Origin: an uncultured Bryobacterales bacterium
Lineage (GTDB): Bacteria > Acidobacteriota > Terriglobia > Bryobacterales > UBA6623
Assembly (NCBI GenBank): GCA_951813605.1
Contig: OX638379.1
Span: 6,026,062 to 6,090,061, forward strand
DNA: 64,000 bases
Direction of reading: 5' to 3'
Made by a program: the position numbers and the translations under genes. The notes below the pieces were generated by a model. It was not told the origin of the DNA. It did no database searches and saw only the letters and a program-made list of their open reading frames with translations. The first letter of the stretch is position 1, and each line of letters starts with the position of its first letter. Shown in pieces: positions 35,169 to 49,191 of this stretch.

Positions 35169-36257
35169 TCACCGCCCGCCGTCAGCGTACCGGCGCAAGT
35201 CGGCTAGGCCAAGCCCCGAACCGAACGCGGGGATCTCCTCGGAACTCGCGCGACCGATGAAGAGCGCGTACTCGACTCTGACCGAGGACCGCGCGGGAAT
35301 CCAGGCCAGGGTCCTTTCGCCGAACAGCCGGCCGCGCTCGACCGCTTCGCGACGTGTCTCGGGGAACGGGGACGCGCCGAATTCCATGCCGCGCGTCAGA
35401 GTCCGCCCGTTCCATGGCGGGAACGCCCTGGAATGGTTCTCCTCCCAAATCCCCAGCCACGGAAAATCATCTCGCTTCCACAGGTAGCCGAAGAGCGTCT
35501 CCGAATCCGGATCGTAGGCCGCGAAGAACGCTTCGTCCAGTTCCGGGTCCATCAGATGCGCCGTGTACCCTCCGGAGACGTCGACACTGACCGTCCGCCG
35601 CATGTCGTCCAGGCCCCCGGCTGCGAGCGGCACGAGCGGCCAGTCGAATTCCGCCCCGGCGACGAAGCGGTCGGCACCCGGGGCGAATTCCGATTCAATC
35701 ACCTTGGAGCGCGTCGCGGACATTTCGAACAGGGTCCGGCCCTTCTCCAAGAACGGCGGGCCCAGCGTGGCGTGCTGGGTCCATCCGACCGGTCGGTCGA
35801 TGCCGGCAAGGTTTGTGGCGGTCTCGGCAATATCCACGCGCCCGCTGGCCGCGGCCAGTTCCAAGCGCCGTTCCATTCGCATTCCCGCGAGCGGAAAGTC
35901 GGCCTTCATGGAGAGCGAACCGCTAGCGGACTCTACCTCCCAATCGGCCGAGGACGCTTCGCCATGCAGTCCGAGACCGGCAGCCGCCTCCTCCTCCGAT
36001 GGGATGCCGAAGATATCGAAGCAAAGGTTGTGTCCGGCGATGCCGGCGAGCAGCGGGGCATCAATCCCGCCTCCGAACTGCGGATGCTGGGCAGGGTCGT
36101 AGCTCGAGGTGTCAATCGTCTCCCACGGCGGGTCCCAGAGCGGGTTCATCCCTGTCTCCTTCAGTTCGACAGACGCGATGTGGCCGCCGCCCGGAAGAAG
36201 CGTCAGCCGCAGGATGTCGTTCTCCAAATGAACTTGACGGCGATTCGCAATACCCAT
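35169..36257 (-). CDS. Aldose 1-epimerase-like protein (galactose-mutarotase fold)
   Basis: The product has 362 residues, cytoplasmic by the lack of a leader. The mutarotase-like beta-sandwich is suggested by ENDILRLTLLPGGGHIASVEL, GLGLHGEASSADWEV with a histidine where the family has one, GWTQHATLGPPFLEKG with a second histidine, and GIWEENHSRAFPPWNGRT with a pair of glutamates near the end. It resembles the DUF4432 group of aldose-epimerase-related proteins, whose substrates are unknown. It stands alone, divergent from gltB. Confidence 0.75.
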   Translation of the reverse strand: MGIANRRQVHLENDILRLTLLPGGGHIASVELKETGMNPLWDPPWETIDTSSYDPAQHPQFGGGIDAPLLAGIAGHNLCFDIFGIPSEEEAAAGLGLHGEASSADWEVESASGSLSMKADFPLAGMRMERRLELAAASGRVDIAETATNLAGIDRPVGWTQHATLGPPFLEKGRTLFEMSATRSKVIESEFAPGADRFVAGAEFDWPLVPLAAGGLDDMRRTVSVDVSGGYTAHLMDPELDEAFFAAYDPDSETLFGYLWKRDDFPWLGIWEENHSRAFPPWNGRTLTRGMEFGASPFPETRREAVERGRLFGERTLAWIPARSSVRVEYALFIGRASSEEIPAFGSGLGLADLRRYADGGR

Positions 36258-36438
36258 TTCCCAGCGCCGAGACGCTCAAGAATACCACGAGAGGGGCGCT
36301 TGGTATCATGACTAGGCGGCCCCGTTGCCCTCCCACGGCAGCAGGGGTACGTCTTCTGTTAGAGCTCCGTTCTTCGAAAGCGGCACCCGAGGCGCTCAGG
36401 GATGGCACGGAGCCACCGCCGGAGCAACGAAGAACGCC

Positions 36439-40959
<4,521 letters not shown>

Positions 40960-41005
40960 GCGAAGCGGTTGCGGATTCCGCGCGAGGAAGCGCGCTGCTC
41001 GACGC

Positions 41006-42406
41006 TCAAAACTCAGCGTTGCCGGGCGTGCGCGGGAACGGAATCGTGTCGCGGACATTCGCCATGCCCGTGACGTAGCTGATGGTTCTTTCGAATCCCA
41101 ACCCAAACCCCGCGTGGGGGACGGTTCCGTAGCGCCGTAGGTCGCGGTACCAGCCGTAGTGCCCGGGATCGATCCCGCACTCCGCGAACCGACTGTCTAG
41201 CACATCGGGGCGCTCTTCGCGCTGGCTGCCTCCGATGATTTCGCCAATCCCAGGCGCTAGCACATCCATGGCGGCGACGGTGTCCCCGCCCTCGTCCAAG
41301 CGCATGTAGAAGGGCTTGATGCCCTTGGGGTAGTTGGTAACCACCACGGGGCGCCCTACGAGCTTCTCCGTGAGGTAGCGCTCGTGCTCGGACTGGAGGT
41401 CGAGGCCCCACTCCGCTGTGAATTCGAACTTTCTCGGCGCTCGCTGGAGGGAGCGGATGGCCTCGGAATAGGTCATGCGCTCGAATGGTTGGTCGACCAC
41501 GGCGCGGAGTCGGCGGATCGCGTCTCGGTTGACGTACTTTTCGAAGAATTCCATGTCGTCGGCGCGTTCGTCGAGCACCGTACGGAAGAGATGCTTGAGC
41601 AGCGCCTCGGCTAGGTCGGCATTGTCGTGAAGGTCAGCAAACGCGGTCTCCGGTTCGATCATCCAGAACTCCGCCAGATGCCTGCTGGTGTTCGAGTTCT
41701 CAGCGCGAAAGGTCGGCCCGAACGTGTAAGCGTTAGTTAGCGCCAAGCAATAGGCCTCGACATTCAACTGGCCGGAAACCGTGAGGAAGGCCTCTCGCCC
41801 GAAGAAATCCTTGGAAAAGTCGGGCTTGCCGTCTATGTCAAGCGGCAGATTCGCAACGTCCAAGGCGCTGACGCGAAACAACTCGCCCGCACCCTCGGTG
41901 TCGGAGACGGTGATGATCGGGGTGTGGATCCAGAAATATCCCCGGGCATCGAAGAAGCGGTGAATCGCCTGGGCCAAGCAATGCCTCACGCGCGCCACGG
42001 CGCCGAAAGTGTTTGTCCGGGGGCGCAAGTGGGCGACCTCGCGCAGAAACTCGAAGCTGTGGCGTTTCGGCGAGATCGGATAGGTGTCAGGGTCGTCGAC
42101 CCAGCCCTCAATTCGGCATGAGGACGCCTGAATCTCGACGCGCTGGCCGCGCCCGCGCGACTCTACCAGCCTCCCGCGGACCGTCACGGAGCAGCCTGCC
42201 CCGACATGGAGGATTTCGCTGGCGTAGTTCGGCAGTTCGTTGCTGGCTACGATCTGCAGGCTGGCAAAGCAAGACCCGTCGTTCACGTGCAAGAAGGAGA
42301 ATCCCGCTTTCGAATCGCGACGGGTCCGCACCCATCCCTGCACCGTAACGTCCTCCCCGATACTGACCTTCCCGCCAAGGACGGCAACGACCGTGCGCTT
42401 CGCCAT
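41006..42406 (-). CDS. asnS: Asparaginyl-tRNA synthetase
   Basis: The product has 466 residues. An OB-fold anticodon-binding domain (VQGWVRTRRDSKAGFSFLHV, residues 20-110) is followed by a class II catalytic domain with motif 1 (HCLAQAIHRFFDARGYFWIH), motif 2 (TFRAENSNTSRHLAEFWMIE) and motif 3 (GFGLGFERTISYVTG). The DGSCFASLQ and HTPIITVSDTEGAGELF segments distinguish AsnRS from AspRS. It charges tRNA-Asn with asparagine. It is convergent to gltB and divergent from ddl. TACAAA lies eight bases before its ATG. Confidence 0.96.
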   Translation of the reverse strand: MAKRTVVAVLGGKVSIGEDVTVQGWVRTRRDSKAGFSFLHVNDGSCFASLQIVASNELPNYASEILHVGAGCSVTVRGRLVESRGRGQRVEIQASSCRIEGWVDDPDTYPISPKRHSFEFLREVAHLRPRTNTFGAVARVRHCLAQAIHRFFDARGYFWIHTPIITVSDTEGAGELFRVSALDVANLPLDIDGKPDFSKDFFGREAFLTVSGQLNVEAYCLALTNAYTFGPTFRAENSNTSRHLAEFWMIEPETAFADLHDNADLAEALLKHLFRTVLDERADDMEFFEKYVNRDAIRRLRAVVDQPFERMTYSEAIRSLQRAPRKFEFTAEWGLDLQSEHERYLTEKLVGRPVVVTNYPKGIKPFYMRLDEGGDTVAAMDVLAPGIGEIIGGSQREERPDVLDSRFAECGIDPGHYGWYRDLRRYGTVPHAGFGLGFERTISYVTGMANVRDTIPFPRTPGNAEF

Positions 42407-42525
42407 ACTGTTAGTTTGTAGGATCTGATAGGGACGCGCGAATCAGAGGGCAGTGGCCGGCCAGCTTGGCTGACCAAGCGATCCGGGATTCCAGCCTGTC
42501 CCGGCCCCGGAATCGGCAATCGCGC

Positions 42526-43581
42526 ATGCCTGGAAAAAAGACCCGTGTCCTGGTGCTGTTCGGAGGACGCTCAGGCGAGCACGAGATCTCAATCCTGTCG
42601 GCAGCCTCGATCATCGCAGCAATCGACAGCGAGCGCTTCGCTGCGATTCCGCTCGCGATCAATCGGGACGGCCGATGGCTCGATCCGCCCAGCTCGGCCG
42701 CCCTGCTCCCGCCGGAAACTGTCAAGAGCTGCAGCCTTGAAGCCGTAGACATTTCTCACCAGCCCGGCCTCTCCCGCGGATTCGACATCGCGTTCCCCGC
42801 CCTGCACGGGCCGTACGGCGAGGACGGAAAGGTGCAGGGCCTGCTGGAGATGGGAGATGTCCCGTATGTCGGCTCAGGCGTGCTGGGATCCGCTTGCGGG
42901 ATGGACAAGGACGTCATGAAGCGCCTGTTTCGCGAAAGCGGCCTGCCGACTCTGCCCCATGTCGCTGTTTGGCGAGGACAGGTCCGAGAACGCCGCGCGG
43001 AGATCGAGAGGCGCATCGGCTTTCCAGCGTTTGTCAAGCCCGCAAATCTCGGATCCTCGGTCGGGATCCGAAAAGTGAAGGATAGTGCCGGCTTGCTCTC
43101 GGCGTTGGAGTACGCCGGGGAATTTGACCGCAAGATCATCGTAGAGCCGGGGGTAGACGCCAGGGAAATCGAGTGTTCTATTCTCGGGAACGAGGAGCCC
43201 GAGGCATCCCTGCCCGGAGAAATCGTCACCCCGTGCGGGTTCTATGACTACGAGACGAAGTACTTGACGGACTCCGCAGAACTCGTGGCACCGGCTGAAT
43301 TAACGCCTGATCAGACGGATTCGATCCAGAGACTGGCCGTCCTCGCCTTCCAAGCCATCGGGTGCGCCGGCCTTGCGAGGGTGGACTTCTTCATCGAGAG
43401 GGCAACGGAGCGAGTCCTGCTCAATGAAGTCAATACCATGCCGGGCTTTACTTCAATCAGCATGTTTCCTCGAATGTGGGCTGCGTCAGGGATTTCATAT
43501 CCGAACCTGATCGAGCGATTGATCGAACTGGGCTTGGCTAGACACTTCCACGCTCGTTCCGTGCGGCATGACTACGAGTGA
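42526..43581 (+). CDS. ddl: D-alanine-D-alanine ligase
   Basis: The product has 351 residues. The ATP-grasp ligase family is clear from LFGGRSGEHEISILSA, FPALHGPYGEDGKVQGLLE, YVGSGVLGSACGMDK, PAFVKPANLGSSVGI, CGFYDYETKYLTDSAE and LLNEVNTMPGFT. The KY pair in the loop after FYDYET has tyrosine, as in D-Ala-D-Ala ligases, rather than the phenylalanine or histidine seen in D-Ala-D-Lac enzymes. It joins two D-alanines for peptidoglycan precursors in the cytoplasm. The ATG at 42526 is where family members begin; 20 codons are open upstream. Confidence 0.96.
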   Translation: MPGKKTRVLVLFGGRSGEHEISILSAASIIAAIDSERFAAIPLAINRDGRWLDPPSSAALLPPETVKSCSLEAVDISHQPGLSRGFDIAFPALHGPYGEDGKVQGLLEMGDVPYVGSGVLGSACGMDKDVMKRLFRESGLPTLPHVAVWRGQVRERRAEIERRIGFPAFVKPANLGSSVGIRKVKDSAGLLSALEYAGEFDRKIIVEPGVDAREIECSILGNEEPEASLPGEIVTPCGFYDYETKYLTDSAELVAPAELTPDQTDSIQRLAVLAFQAIGCAGLARVDFFIERATERVLLNEVNTMPGFTSISMFPRMWAASGISYPNLIERLIELGLARHFHARSVRHDYE

Positions 43582-44801
43582 CACCGTCCCCGGGCAACGA
43601 ATGTCTCGCGCCCGTCGCTTTCCGCCTCACCGCTATACGAAGAGGAGTCCCGGCCAGCCGCATTGGCTGCGCTACGTGGCATTCGCGCCGGGTTACGCAA
43701 AGGCCGCGGTCCCGGGGATTGCGACTCCGAGGCCTTGGGACGCGTGATTCGACAGGTGTTGGCCCAAGCGATCTTTCTCTTACGTGGCGTCGCCGGAAGG
43801 GTTGCCCGCCGCAGCCCGAGCCCTTGTCCCGCGACGGCGCAATCTCCCCGTTTCCTTTCGCCACGGCCACTCTCCGACCGGCTGAAAGCCGACCTCGCCT
43901 CTGACAGCCTCGGCCGCCACTCTGCCCTCGCCCTCCACTCCGACGCCCATTCCGATAATGCCAACGCCTCCCGCGTTCGCGACCAGACCTTCCATCCGCG
44001 GCGCTGGCACTGTCTACGCAAGATGCCGCGCTGACGCCCAAGGCCAAGCTTGAGGAGCATCTCCCTGACCGCTTGCAGCACGGGTTTCCTGTGCTGCAAG
44101 CATTTGGCTAGGTGGCGCTCTAGAGTACGGTTCCTTGGGCAACAGATCCCTTCGGCATTCCAGCTCGACGATTCCGCTGGGCTCCCCGAGTTCCCGCGTG
44201 TGGGTAACGCTACAGAGCGGATCGCTTGCGATTGAGCGGGAATCGGTTTGGTAAATGCAGCCCCTCCAACGAGATCCATTCTTATCGCATAGGGTCATTA
44301 GCTCCCGAACAGGCAAATCGAAGCCGCCGAGAATGCCGCGGCCGACCCACCAAGGTTGGCTGCGGCCAGTTCCAACTCCCAAAACGACCGTCTTTTGGGC
44401 TGCTCTGTCCTACCGTCGGCTTTCGACAGAGTGTTCGGTCACCTTTTCCAACCGCAGCGGGAACAGAGCGTGTGCGGCGCATTTCGATCTCGGGCGAAGG
44501 GCACCAATTGAAGTTTCCGATTTCAATTGGGGCTCATTGCCAATGGGTGCAAGAAAAGGCTAGGCTGTGGCGGCAATCCGTCGACCGAGGCGCGGCCTTG
44601 CTCCGTCCAACTGGACGCGCCGCGTTTCGATAGTGCTACCGCGGCGCAATCGTGGTCAGCAGTCGATCCTTGAATCCGACAAGCACTACGCCGCTTGGAT
44701 TCCGTTCACTGGCGCGCGCGGGGATACGGGCAAAAACTTCTCGGGATGCATGTGGGCCGGCTGCTCGGCAGAACCGACATCGAAGGCCCTTGACGCCTCC
44801 C
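43582..44801. other. Long intergenic stretch, about 1.2 kb
   Basis: No gene is recognised in any frame; the longest frames are low-complexity and lack starts with ribosome-binding sites. The left half is G+C rich with simple-pattern runs on the minus strand. A hairpin lies at 44072-44100 (listed separately). It probably holds a decayed gene, but no similarity to anything in the window was found. Confidence 0.4.
44072..44100. repeat. Perfect 10-bp inverted repeat
   Basis: CTTGCAGCAC (44072-44081) and GTGCTGCAAG (44091-44100) flank a nine-base loop, giving a perfect ten-pair stem. There is no T-run on either side, so it is not a standard terminator. It lies alone in the middle of a 1.2 kb non-coding stretch. 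Confidence 0.6.
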
Positions 44802-45260
44802 TCACAATGCTTCCCCTTCTCGGAGCAGCTCGCTCAGCGTCCGTCCCAGTGAGGGATGCACGATGTGCGGAGCGATCATGACCATCGGCTCCAGCACGAA
44901 GCGTCTCTTGTGCATCCGAGGATGCGGGAGCTTGAGTTCGGCTTCCGTCATCACAACGTCGTCGAATAGGAGCAGATCGATGTCGAGCACGCGGGGCTCG
45001 TTGCGTTGCCTTCTACGGCGGCCTCGGCTGCTTTCGATCTGCATTGCGGCTGCCAGAAGTTCCCGTGGCGAGAGGCCCGTTGCCAGGCAAACGCAAGCGT
45101 TTAAGAACATCCCGCCCGACGGGCAGTCCACCGGCTCGGTCTCGATCAGGGGCGAGCGCGCCTCGAGAGTGCCTTGGCGAGCCAGTTTCCGTACCGCATA
45201 CTCAATGTGCGCCCGCCTATTGCCGATATTCGAGCCGAGACCGAGGTAAGCCCTAGCCAC
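44802..45260 (-). CDS. folK: 2-amino-4-hydroxy-6-hydroxymethyldihydropteridine pyrophosphokinase
   Basis: The product has 152 residues. HPPK motifs are plain: AYLGLGSNIGNRRAHIEYAV, SPLIETEPVDCPSGGMFLNA, EPRVLDIDLLLFDDVVM (the two magnesium-binding aspartates), and LPHPRMHKRRFVLEPMV. It transfers pyrophosphate to the pterin in folate synthesis. GTG at 45260 is preferred: GGAG lies five bases before it and the chain starts where homologues do; a TTG at 45275 is also open. It overlaps folB by eight bases and is third in folP-folB-folK. Confidence 0.93.
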   Translation of the reverse strand: MARAYLGLGSNIGNRRAHIEYAVRKLARQGTLEARSPLIETEPVDCPSGGMFLNACVCLATGLSPRELLAAAMQIESSRGRRRRQRNEPRVLDIDLLLFDDVVMTEAELKLPHPRMHKRRFVLEPMVMIAPHIVHPSLGRTLSELLREGEAL

Positions 45261-45618
45261 GGCGGCTCCGCACAACCTCCACGCCCGCCCATGGGACGCC
45301 GAATTCCGCTAGGGCGGAGGGCTTCCGCACCCGAACTAGCGCCTCCGAAGCGGGAAATCGCTCGAGCAGCCTGGTCGCGATTCGGACCGCAATCGTCTCG
45401 ATCAAAGCATAGGGTTGCTCCGAAACAACGCCAGCGGCCTCGCTCCGCACGCGAACATAGTCGAGCGCGCTTGCTATGGAATCTTCACTCGCCGCAGCGC
45501 TGACATCACAGCGGAGTTCAATGTCTACCATCACGGTCTGTCCCACCTCGCGTTCCGCTGCGGTGCAGCCGACGCGGGCTTCAAGCGGGATTGCCGGAAT
45601 CAACACCTTATCCAACAT
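45253..45618 (-). CDS. folB: Dihydroneopterin aldolase
   Basis: The product has 121 residues, the normal FolB length. Features are MLDKVLIPAIPLEARVGCTA, EREVGQTVMVDIELRCD, SALDYVRVRSEAAGVV, and YALIETIAVRIATRLLERFP with the conserved glutamate, ending in VRVRKPSAL with the catalytic-site lysine. It makes the hydroxymethyl pterin used by FolK. The ATG at 45618 overlaps the folP stop by 11 bases and the gene overlaps folK by eight, so the three are tightly coupled. The longer open frame upstream runs inside folP. Confidence 0.92.
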   Translation of the reverse strand: MLDKVLIPAIPLEARVGCTAAEREVGQTVMVDIELRCDVSAAASEDSIASALDYVRVRSEAAGVVSEQPYALIETIAVRIATRLLERFPASEALVRVRKPSALAEFGVPWAGVEVVRSRRG

Positions 45619-46459
45619 CGACTTTCCCCCTGACTGCATCGACCACTTCGAGGACGCGGCGACATGGCTTGACATCGTGGACGCGCACGATACGAGCACC
45701 ATTCATCGCGCCGGCGGCCACGGCCGCCAGCGTGCCCTCGAGGCGCTCTTCCGTGGACAGGCGGCTCGGCAGACTCCCTAGAAAGGACTTGCGCGACGGT
45801 CCGATCAGCACTGGATACCCCAGGCTCCCCAGTTCGTTCAAGCGGGCGAGAATCTCGAAATTCTGACTCGCCGTCTTGCCAAATCCAATTCCCGGATCGA
45901 TCGCAATCTCCGAAACCCCTGCCCGCTGGGCAGCCGCAGCGGACGACTCCAAGTAGCCCCGAATCTCGGCGACCAGATCGCCGTACCCCGTATCCTGCTG
46001 CATCGTGTGGGGAGTGCCGCGCATGTGCATGATCACAACACTGGCGCCGGCGGAGGCAGCAACCTTAGCCATGGCTGGGTTGCGCAATCCGCCGATGTCA
46101 TTGATGATGGCGGCTCCCGCATCGAGGCACAGCCTTGCGACGCTCGGCTTCTGCGTGTCGATCGATATTGGCACGTCGCACTGCCGCACCAACGCCCGAA
46201 GTACGGGAGTCACGCGGTGCAGTTCCTCGGATTCGCTGACTGGACAAGCTCCCGGCCGCGAACTCTCTCCGCCGATGTCGATGAAATCCGCCCCTTCGTC
46301 GACCAACCGCAGCCCTCGCTCGACAGCTGCCCCTGGTGCACGGAACCGCCCGCCGTCGGAGAACGAGTCGGGAGTGACGTTTAGAATTCCCATCAAGAGC
46401 GTTCGGGGCGAACGAAAACGTAGGAGCCGCGCAGACAAGTTTCCATTGTCTAATGACAT
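45608..46459 (-). CDS. folP: Dihydropteroate synthase
   Basis: The product has 283 residues. Signature segments: LMGILNVTPDSFSDGGRF, GADFIDIGGESSRPGA, PISIDTQKPSVARLCLDAGA, IINDIGGLRNPAMA, VIMHMRGTPHTMQ, DPGIGFGKTASQNFEIL and LIGPSRKSFLG, then a final helix with ARIVRVHDVKP. It joins the pterin to p-aminobenzoate and is the sulfonamide target. It is first in a minus-strand folate operon. It is divergent from the downstream sulfatase with only 51 bases between starts. Confidence 0.95.
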   Translation of the reverse strand: MSLDNGNLSARLLRFRSPRTLLMGILNVTPDSFSDGGRFRAPGAAVERGLRLVDEGADFIDIGGESSRPGACPVSESEELHRVTPVLRALVRQCDVPISIDTQKPSVARLCLDAGAAIINDIGGLRNPAMAKVAASAGASVVIMHMRGTPHTMQQDTGYGDLVAEIRGYLESSAAAAQRAGVSEIAIDPGIGFGKTASQNFEILARLNELGSLGYPVLIGPSRKSFLGSLPSRLSTEERLEGTLAAVAAGAMNGARIVRVHDVKPCRRVLEVVDAVRGKVDVG

Positions 46460-46510
46460 GAATTGGGAAACGGCTGGGGGCAATCGTCCCTTTGCTATCC
46501 TTGCCCTGCG

Positions 46511-47938
46511 ATGGGACACTCACGCCGCGAATTCTTGGGGACGCTCGGTTCTGCCGCAGCCGGCTTGGGCTGCAGGTCCGGCCCGGACGCCGGACGCCCT
46601 CCGAATATCCTCTTCCTCCTGACCGACGACCAGCGATTCGACATGTTCGGCGCGGGCGGCAACAAGATCATCCGCACGCCGAATATCGACCGGCTGGCGA
46701 ACGAGGGCGTGATGTTCACGAACAACTACGTGACCACCTCCATATGCGCCGTCTCGCGAGCCTCGTTCTTTACCGGCCTCTACGCCCGCTGTCATGGGAT
46801 CCACGGATTCGCGACCTCACTCAGCGAGGAGCAGCACCAGATCAGCTACCCGGTCCGGCTTCGCTCTGCGGGCTACCGCACGGGCTTTATCGGGAAGTAC
46901 GGCGTGGGGAGAGCCCGGCATATCGAGGACGCCGCGGCGCGCTACGACTACTTCGAAGGGTGGCCTGGACAGGGGCAATACCTGGTCCCAGGCCGGGCGC
47001 ACATGACGGAGCACCTCGGCAATCAAGCCTTGGAATTCCTCGATGGAGCGGCTTCCGGCCAGCCATGGAACCTCTCGGTAAGCTTCAAGGCCCCCCACGT
47101 GCAGGACGGGGTTGACCCGTACTTCATCAACGATCCGCGCCTGGACGACATGTACGACGGAACGCGGCTCCAGCCCTTTCCCCACATGGACGGCTCGTAT
47201 TACGACTCCTTGCCGGACTTCCTAAAGGCGCACACCGAGAGCCGCCTGCGCTGGGAGCGACGCTTCGGAACTCCCGCGAAATGGGAAGAGTCCGTCAAGC
47301 GTTACTACGCGTTGATCCACGGCGTCGACGTGCAGATTGGTCGCATGCTGGCGAAGATCGAGGCAATGGGACAGCTCGACAACACAGTCGTCATTTTCAC
47401 AGGAGACAATGGATTCTTCCTAGGGGAGCGCGGCTGGGCCGGCAAGTGGTACATGCACGAGGAATCCATTCGCACGCCCATGATTGTGCGAGATCCGCGC
47501 CTGCGCGTCCGCGCAGGAACGCAACGGAGGGAGATGACGCTCAACATCGACGTGTGCCCAACCATTCTGAGCGCAGCGGGATTGGACGCCCCTGAATCGA
47601 TGAATGGGCGGGATCTGATGCCCTTGGCTCGTGGCGAGTCGATCGCCTGGCGAAGCGAGTGGTTCTACGAGCACCTGTTCGAACATCCTCGGGTTCCCCA
47701 GAGCGAAGGCATACACGCCGGCGACTGGAAATGGTTCGAGTTTCCCCAATCCGAGCCACGATACGAGGAGATGTACCATCTCGCGGTCGACCCCCTGGAA
47801 ACGATCAACTTGGCCGGTGCTGCCGACCACGCCGAAACACGGGCAAGGCTAGTATCGCGACGGGATGCCTGGATCGAGAGCCTAGAGGCTTGGAGCATCG
47901 ACCAACCTTGGAACGAGCCCGTCTACGGGGAAGCCTGA
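46511..47938 (+). CDS. Sulfatase, Tat-exported
   Basis: The product has 475 residues with a twin-arginine leader (MGHSRREFLGTLGSAAAGLG, followed by a cysteine that may be lipidated). The sulfatase core: PNILFLLTDDQRFDMFGAGG with metal-binding aspartates, the nucleophile region SICAVSRASFFTGLYARCHG, VVIFTGDNGFFLGERGWAGK, and YEEMYHLAVDPLETINLAG. The C-A-V-S-R sequence keeps the cysteine (to become formylglycine) and the arginine, with valine at the usual proline position. It probably removes sulfate from polysaccharides outside the cell. TATCCT lies nine bases before the ATG. Confidence 0.93.
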   Translation: MGHSRREFLGTLGSAAAGLGCRSGPDAGRPPNILFLLTDDQRFDMFGAGGNKIIRTPNIDRLANEGVMFTNNYVTTSICAVSRASFFTGLYARCHGIHGFATSLSEEQHQISYPVRLRSAGYRTGFIGKYGVGRARHIEDAAARYDYFEGWPGQGQYLVPGRAHMTEHLGNQALEFLDGAASGQPWNLSVSFKAPHVQDGVDPYFINDPRLDDMYDGTRLQPFPHMDGSYYDSLPDFLKAHTESRLRWERRFGTPAKWEESVKRYYALIHGVDVQIGRMLAKIEAMGQLDNTVVIFTGDNGFFLGERGWAGKWYMHEESIRTPMIVRDPRLRVRAGTQRREMTLNIDVCPTILSAAGLDAPESMNGRDLMPLARGESIAWRSEWFYEHLFEHPRVPQSEGIHAGDWKWFEFPQSEPRYEEMYHLAVDPLETINLAGAADHAETRARLVSRRDAWIESLEAWSIDQPWNEPVYGEA

Positions 47939-48327
47939 GAACAAGAGGAAAGGACAGTTCGTCAGCTCACGAGGGTGGGTGCATCGCGAATGTAGAGTGC
48001 AGTTTCCAAAGGCGCGCCACCGCTTCTCCGCTTCGGGCAGCGGAGACGGGTGCGCGCCGCTCCGACCGTGGATTCGTTGCGGCACCGTGGCAGAATCGAT
48101 CGAGAATTGCCGCCTTCCCGTTTAGATACCTTTCGATCCAGCCCGAACGGGGCAAGCTTGATTGAACCGGTTGCGGCAGGAATTCGTCGAGGTGAAGCAA
48201 CTTAGCGCCTTCAGAACCGGCACGGAAGGAAGGCAAACCACGTACGCGATCGAGCAGCGAGCGCGCTCTGAGGCCGCGGAGACTGCACTCCCGGAACGAA
48301 TTCGAGAGGAATGCTCCCCGGCCTGTT
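47939..48327. other. Intergenic, about 390 bp, with a G+C-rich hairpin
   Basis: No gene is recognised between the convergent sulfatase and thiG. A hairpin spans 48011-48058: GGCGCGC/GCGCGCC at the base and CTCCGCT/AGCGGAG nearer the loop, with mismatches between. It could terminate either neighbour but lacks a T-run. Confidence 0.4.
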
Positions 48328-49098
48328 TCAGTCGATAACGCCTTCCAAGGGCGAGCTGGCGCTAGCGTAAAGCCTCTTGGGCATGCGTCCGGCCTCGTAC
48401 GCCAGCCGTCCAGAATGGACCGCGAGCTTCATCGACTCGGCCATCTTCACGGCGTCGTCGGCAAGGGCAATGGCGGTGTTCATCAAGATGCCGTCCGCTC
48501 CCAGCTCCATCGCCTTGACGGCGTCGGAAGCCGTACCCACTCCAGCGTCCACAATCAAGGGCACGGAGGTGATCTTCTCGCGCAGAATGCGCAAGCTGGC
48601 AGGGTTCTGCACGCCGAGGCCGGAGCCGATCGGCGCCGCGAGTGGCATCACGGCAGCAGCGCCCGCGTCAATCAGCTTGCGAGCCACAATGAGGTCGTCG
48701 CTGGTGTAAGGCAGCACGACAAACCCTTCCTTGGCCAACGTCCGCGTCGCTGCCAACAGACCCTCGGTGTCCGGGAACAGCGTCTCGGGATCCCCGATCA
48801 CCTCCAGTTTGATCCAGTTGGACAAGCCCACTTCGCGTGCCAAGCGGGCAGTTCGAACCGCTTCGTCTGCCGTGTAGCAAGCCGCGGTGTTCGGCAGTAT
48901 GAACATCGCGTCGCGGTCGATGTAATCGATGAGCGACTCCTTCGACCTATCGGTCAGGTTAACGCGACGCACCGCTACCGTGACCATCTCGGAACCAGAG
49001 ATCCGATGGCACTGCCGCATCTCCTCGAAGCTTCGGTACTTGCCCGTCCCCACGATCAAGCGCGATGAGAACTCGCGACCGGCGATACGTAAGCTCAT
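48328..49098 (-). CDS. thiG: Thiazole synthase
   Basis: The product has 256 residues. ThiG is recognised from LRIAGREFSSRLIVGTGKYR, MVTVAVRRVNLTD, ILPNTAACYTADEAVRTARL, NWIKLEVIGDPETLFPD with the Schiff-base lysine, VMPLAAPIGSGLGVQN, VPLIVDAGVGTASDAVKAME and GADGILMNTAIALA. It builds the thiazole ring of thiamine from deoxyxylulose phosphate, ThiS-thiocarboxylate and dehydroglycine. No other thiamine gene and no TPP riboswitch are seen nearby. The ATG at 49098 is the family start; the frame is open far upstream into obgE. It is divergent from obgE, 93 bases apart. Confidence 0.95.
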   Translation of the reverse strand: MSLRIAGREFSSRLIVGTGKYRSFEEMRQCHRISGSEMVTVAVRRVNLTDRSKESLIDYIDRDAMFILPNTAACYTADEAVRTARLAREVGLSNWIKLEVIGDPETLFPDTEGLLAATRTLAKEGFVVLPYTSDDLIVARKLIDAGAAAVMPLAAPIGSGLGVQNPASLRILREKITSVPLIVDAGVGTASDAVKAMELGADGILMNTAIALADDAVKMAESMKLAVHSGRLAYEAGRMPKRLYASASSPLEGVID

Positions 49099-49191
49099 GA
49101 TTCGATGGTAGCCTGTGCGGTTGCCCGGCATGTCGCCGGGCGGCTTCAATTGGCCGGCCGAGCTCGCGGCTGGCAAGATAACAGCAGGATC

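Noticed and set aside
40978..40996. Bidirectional terminator between gltB and asnS (GCGCG/CGCGC hairpin)
   Set aside because: The stem is only five pairs and no T-run follows on either strand.
43572..44279. 235-codon minus-strand frame after ddl
   Set aside because: Low-complexity Arg/Ala/Ser-rich translation, no domain and no ribosome-binding site.
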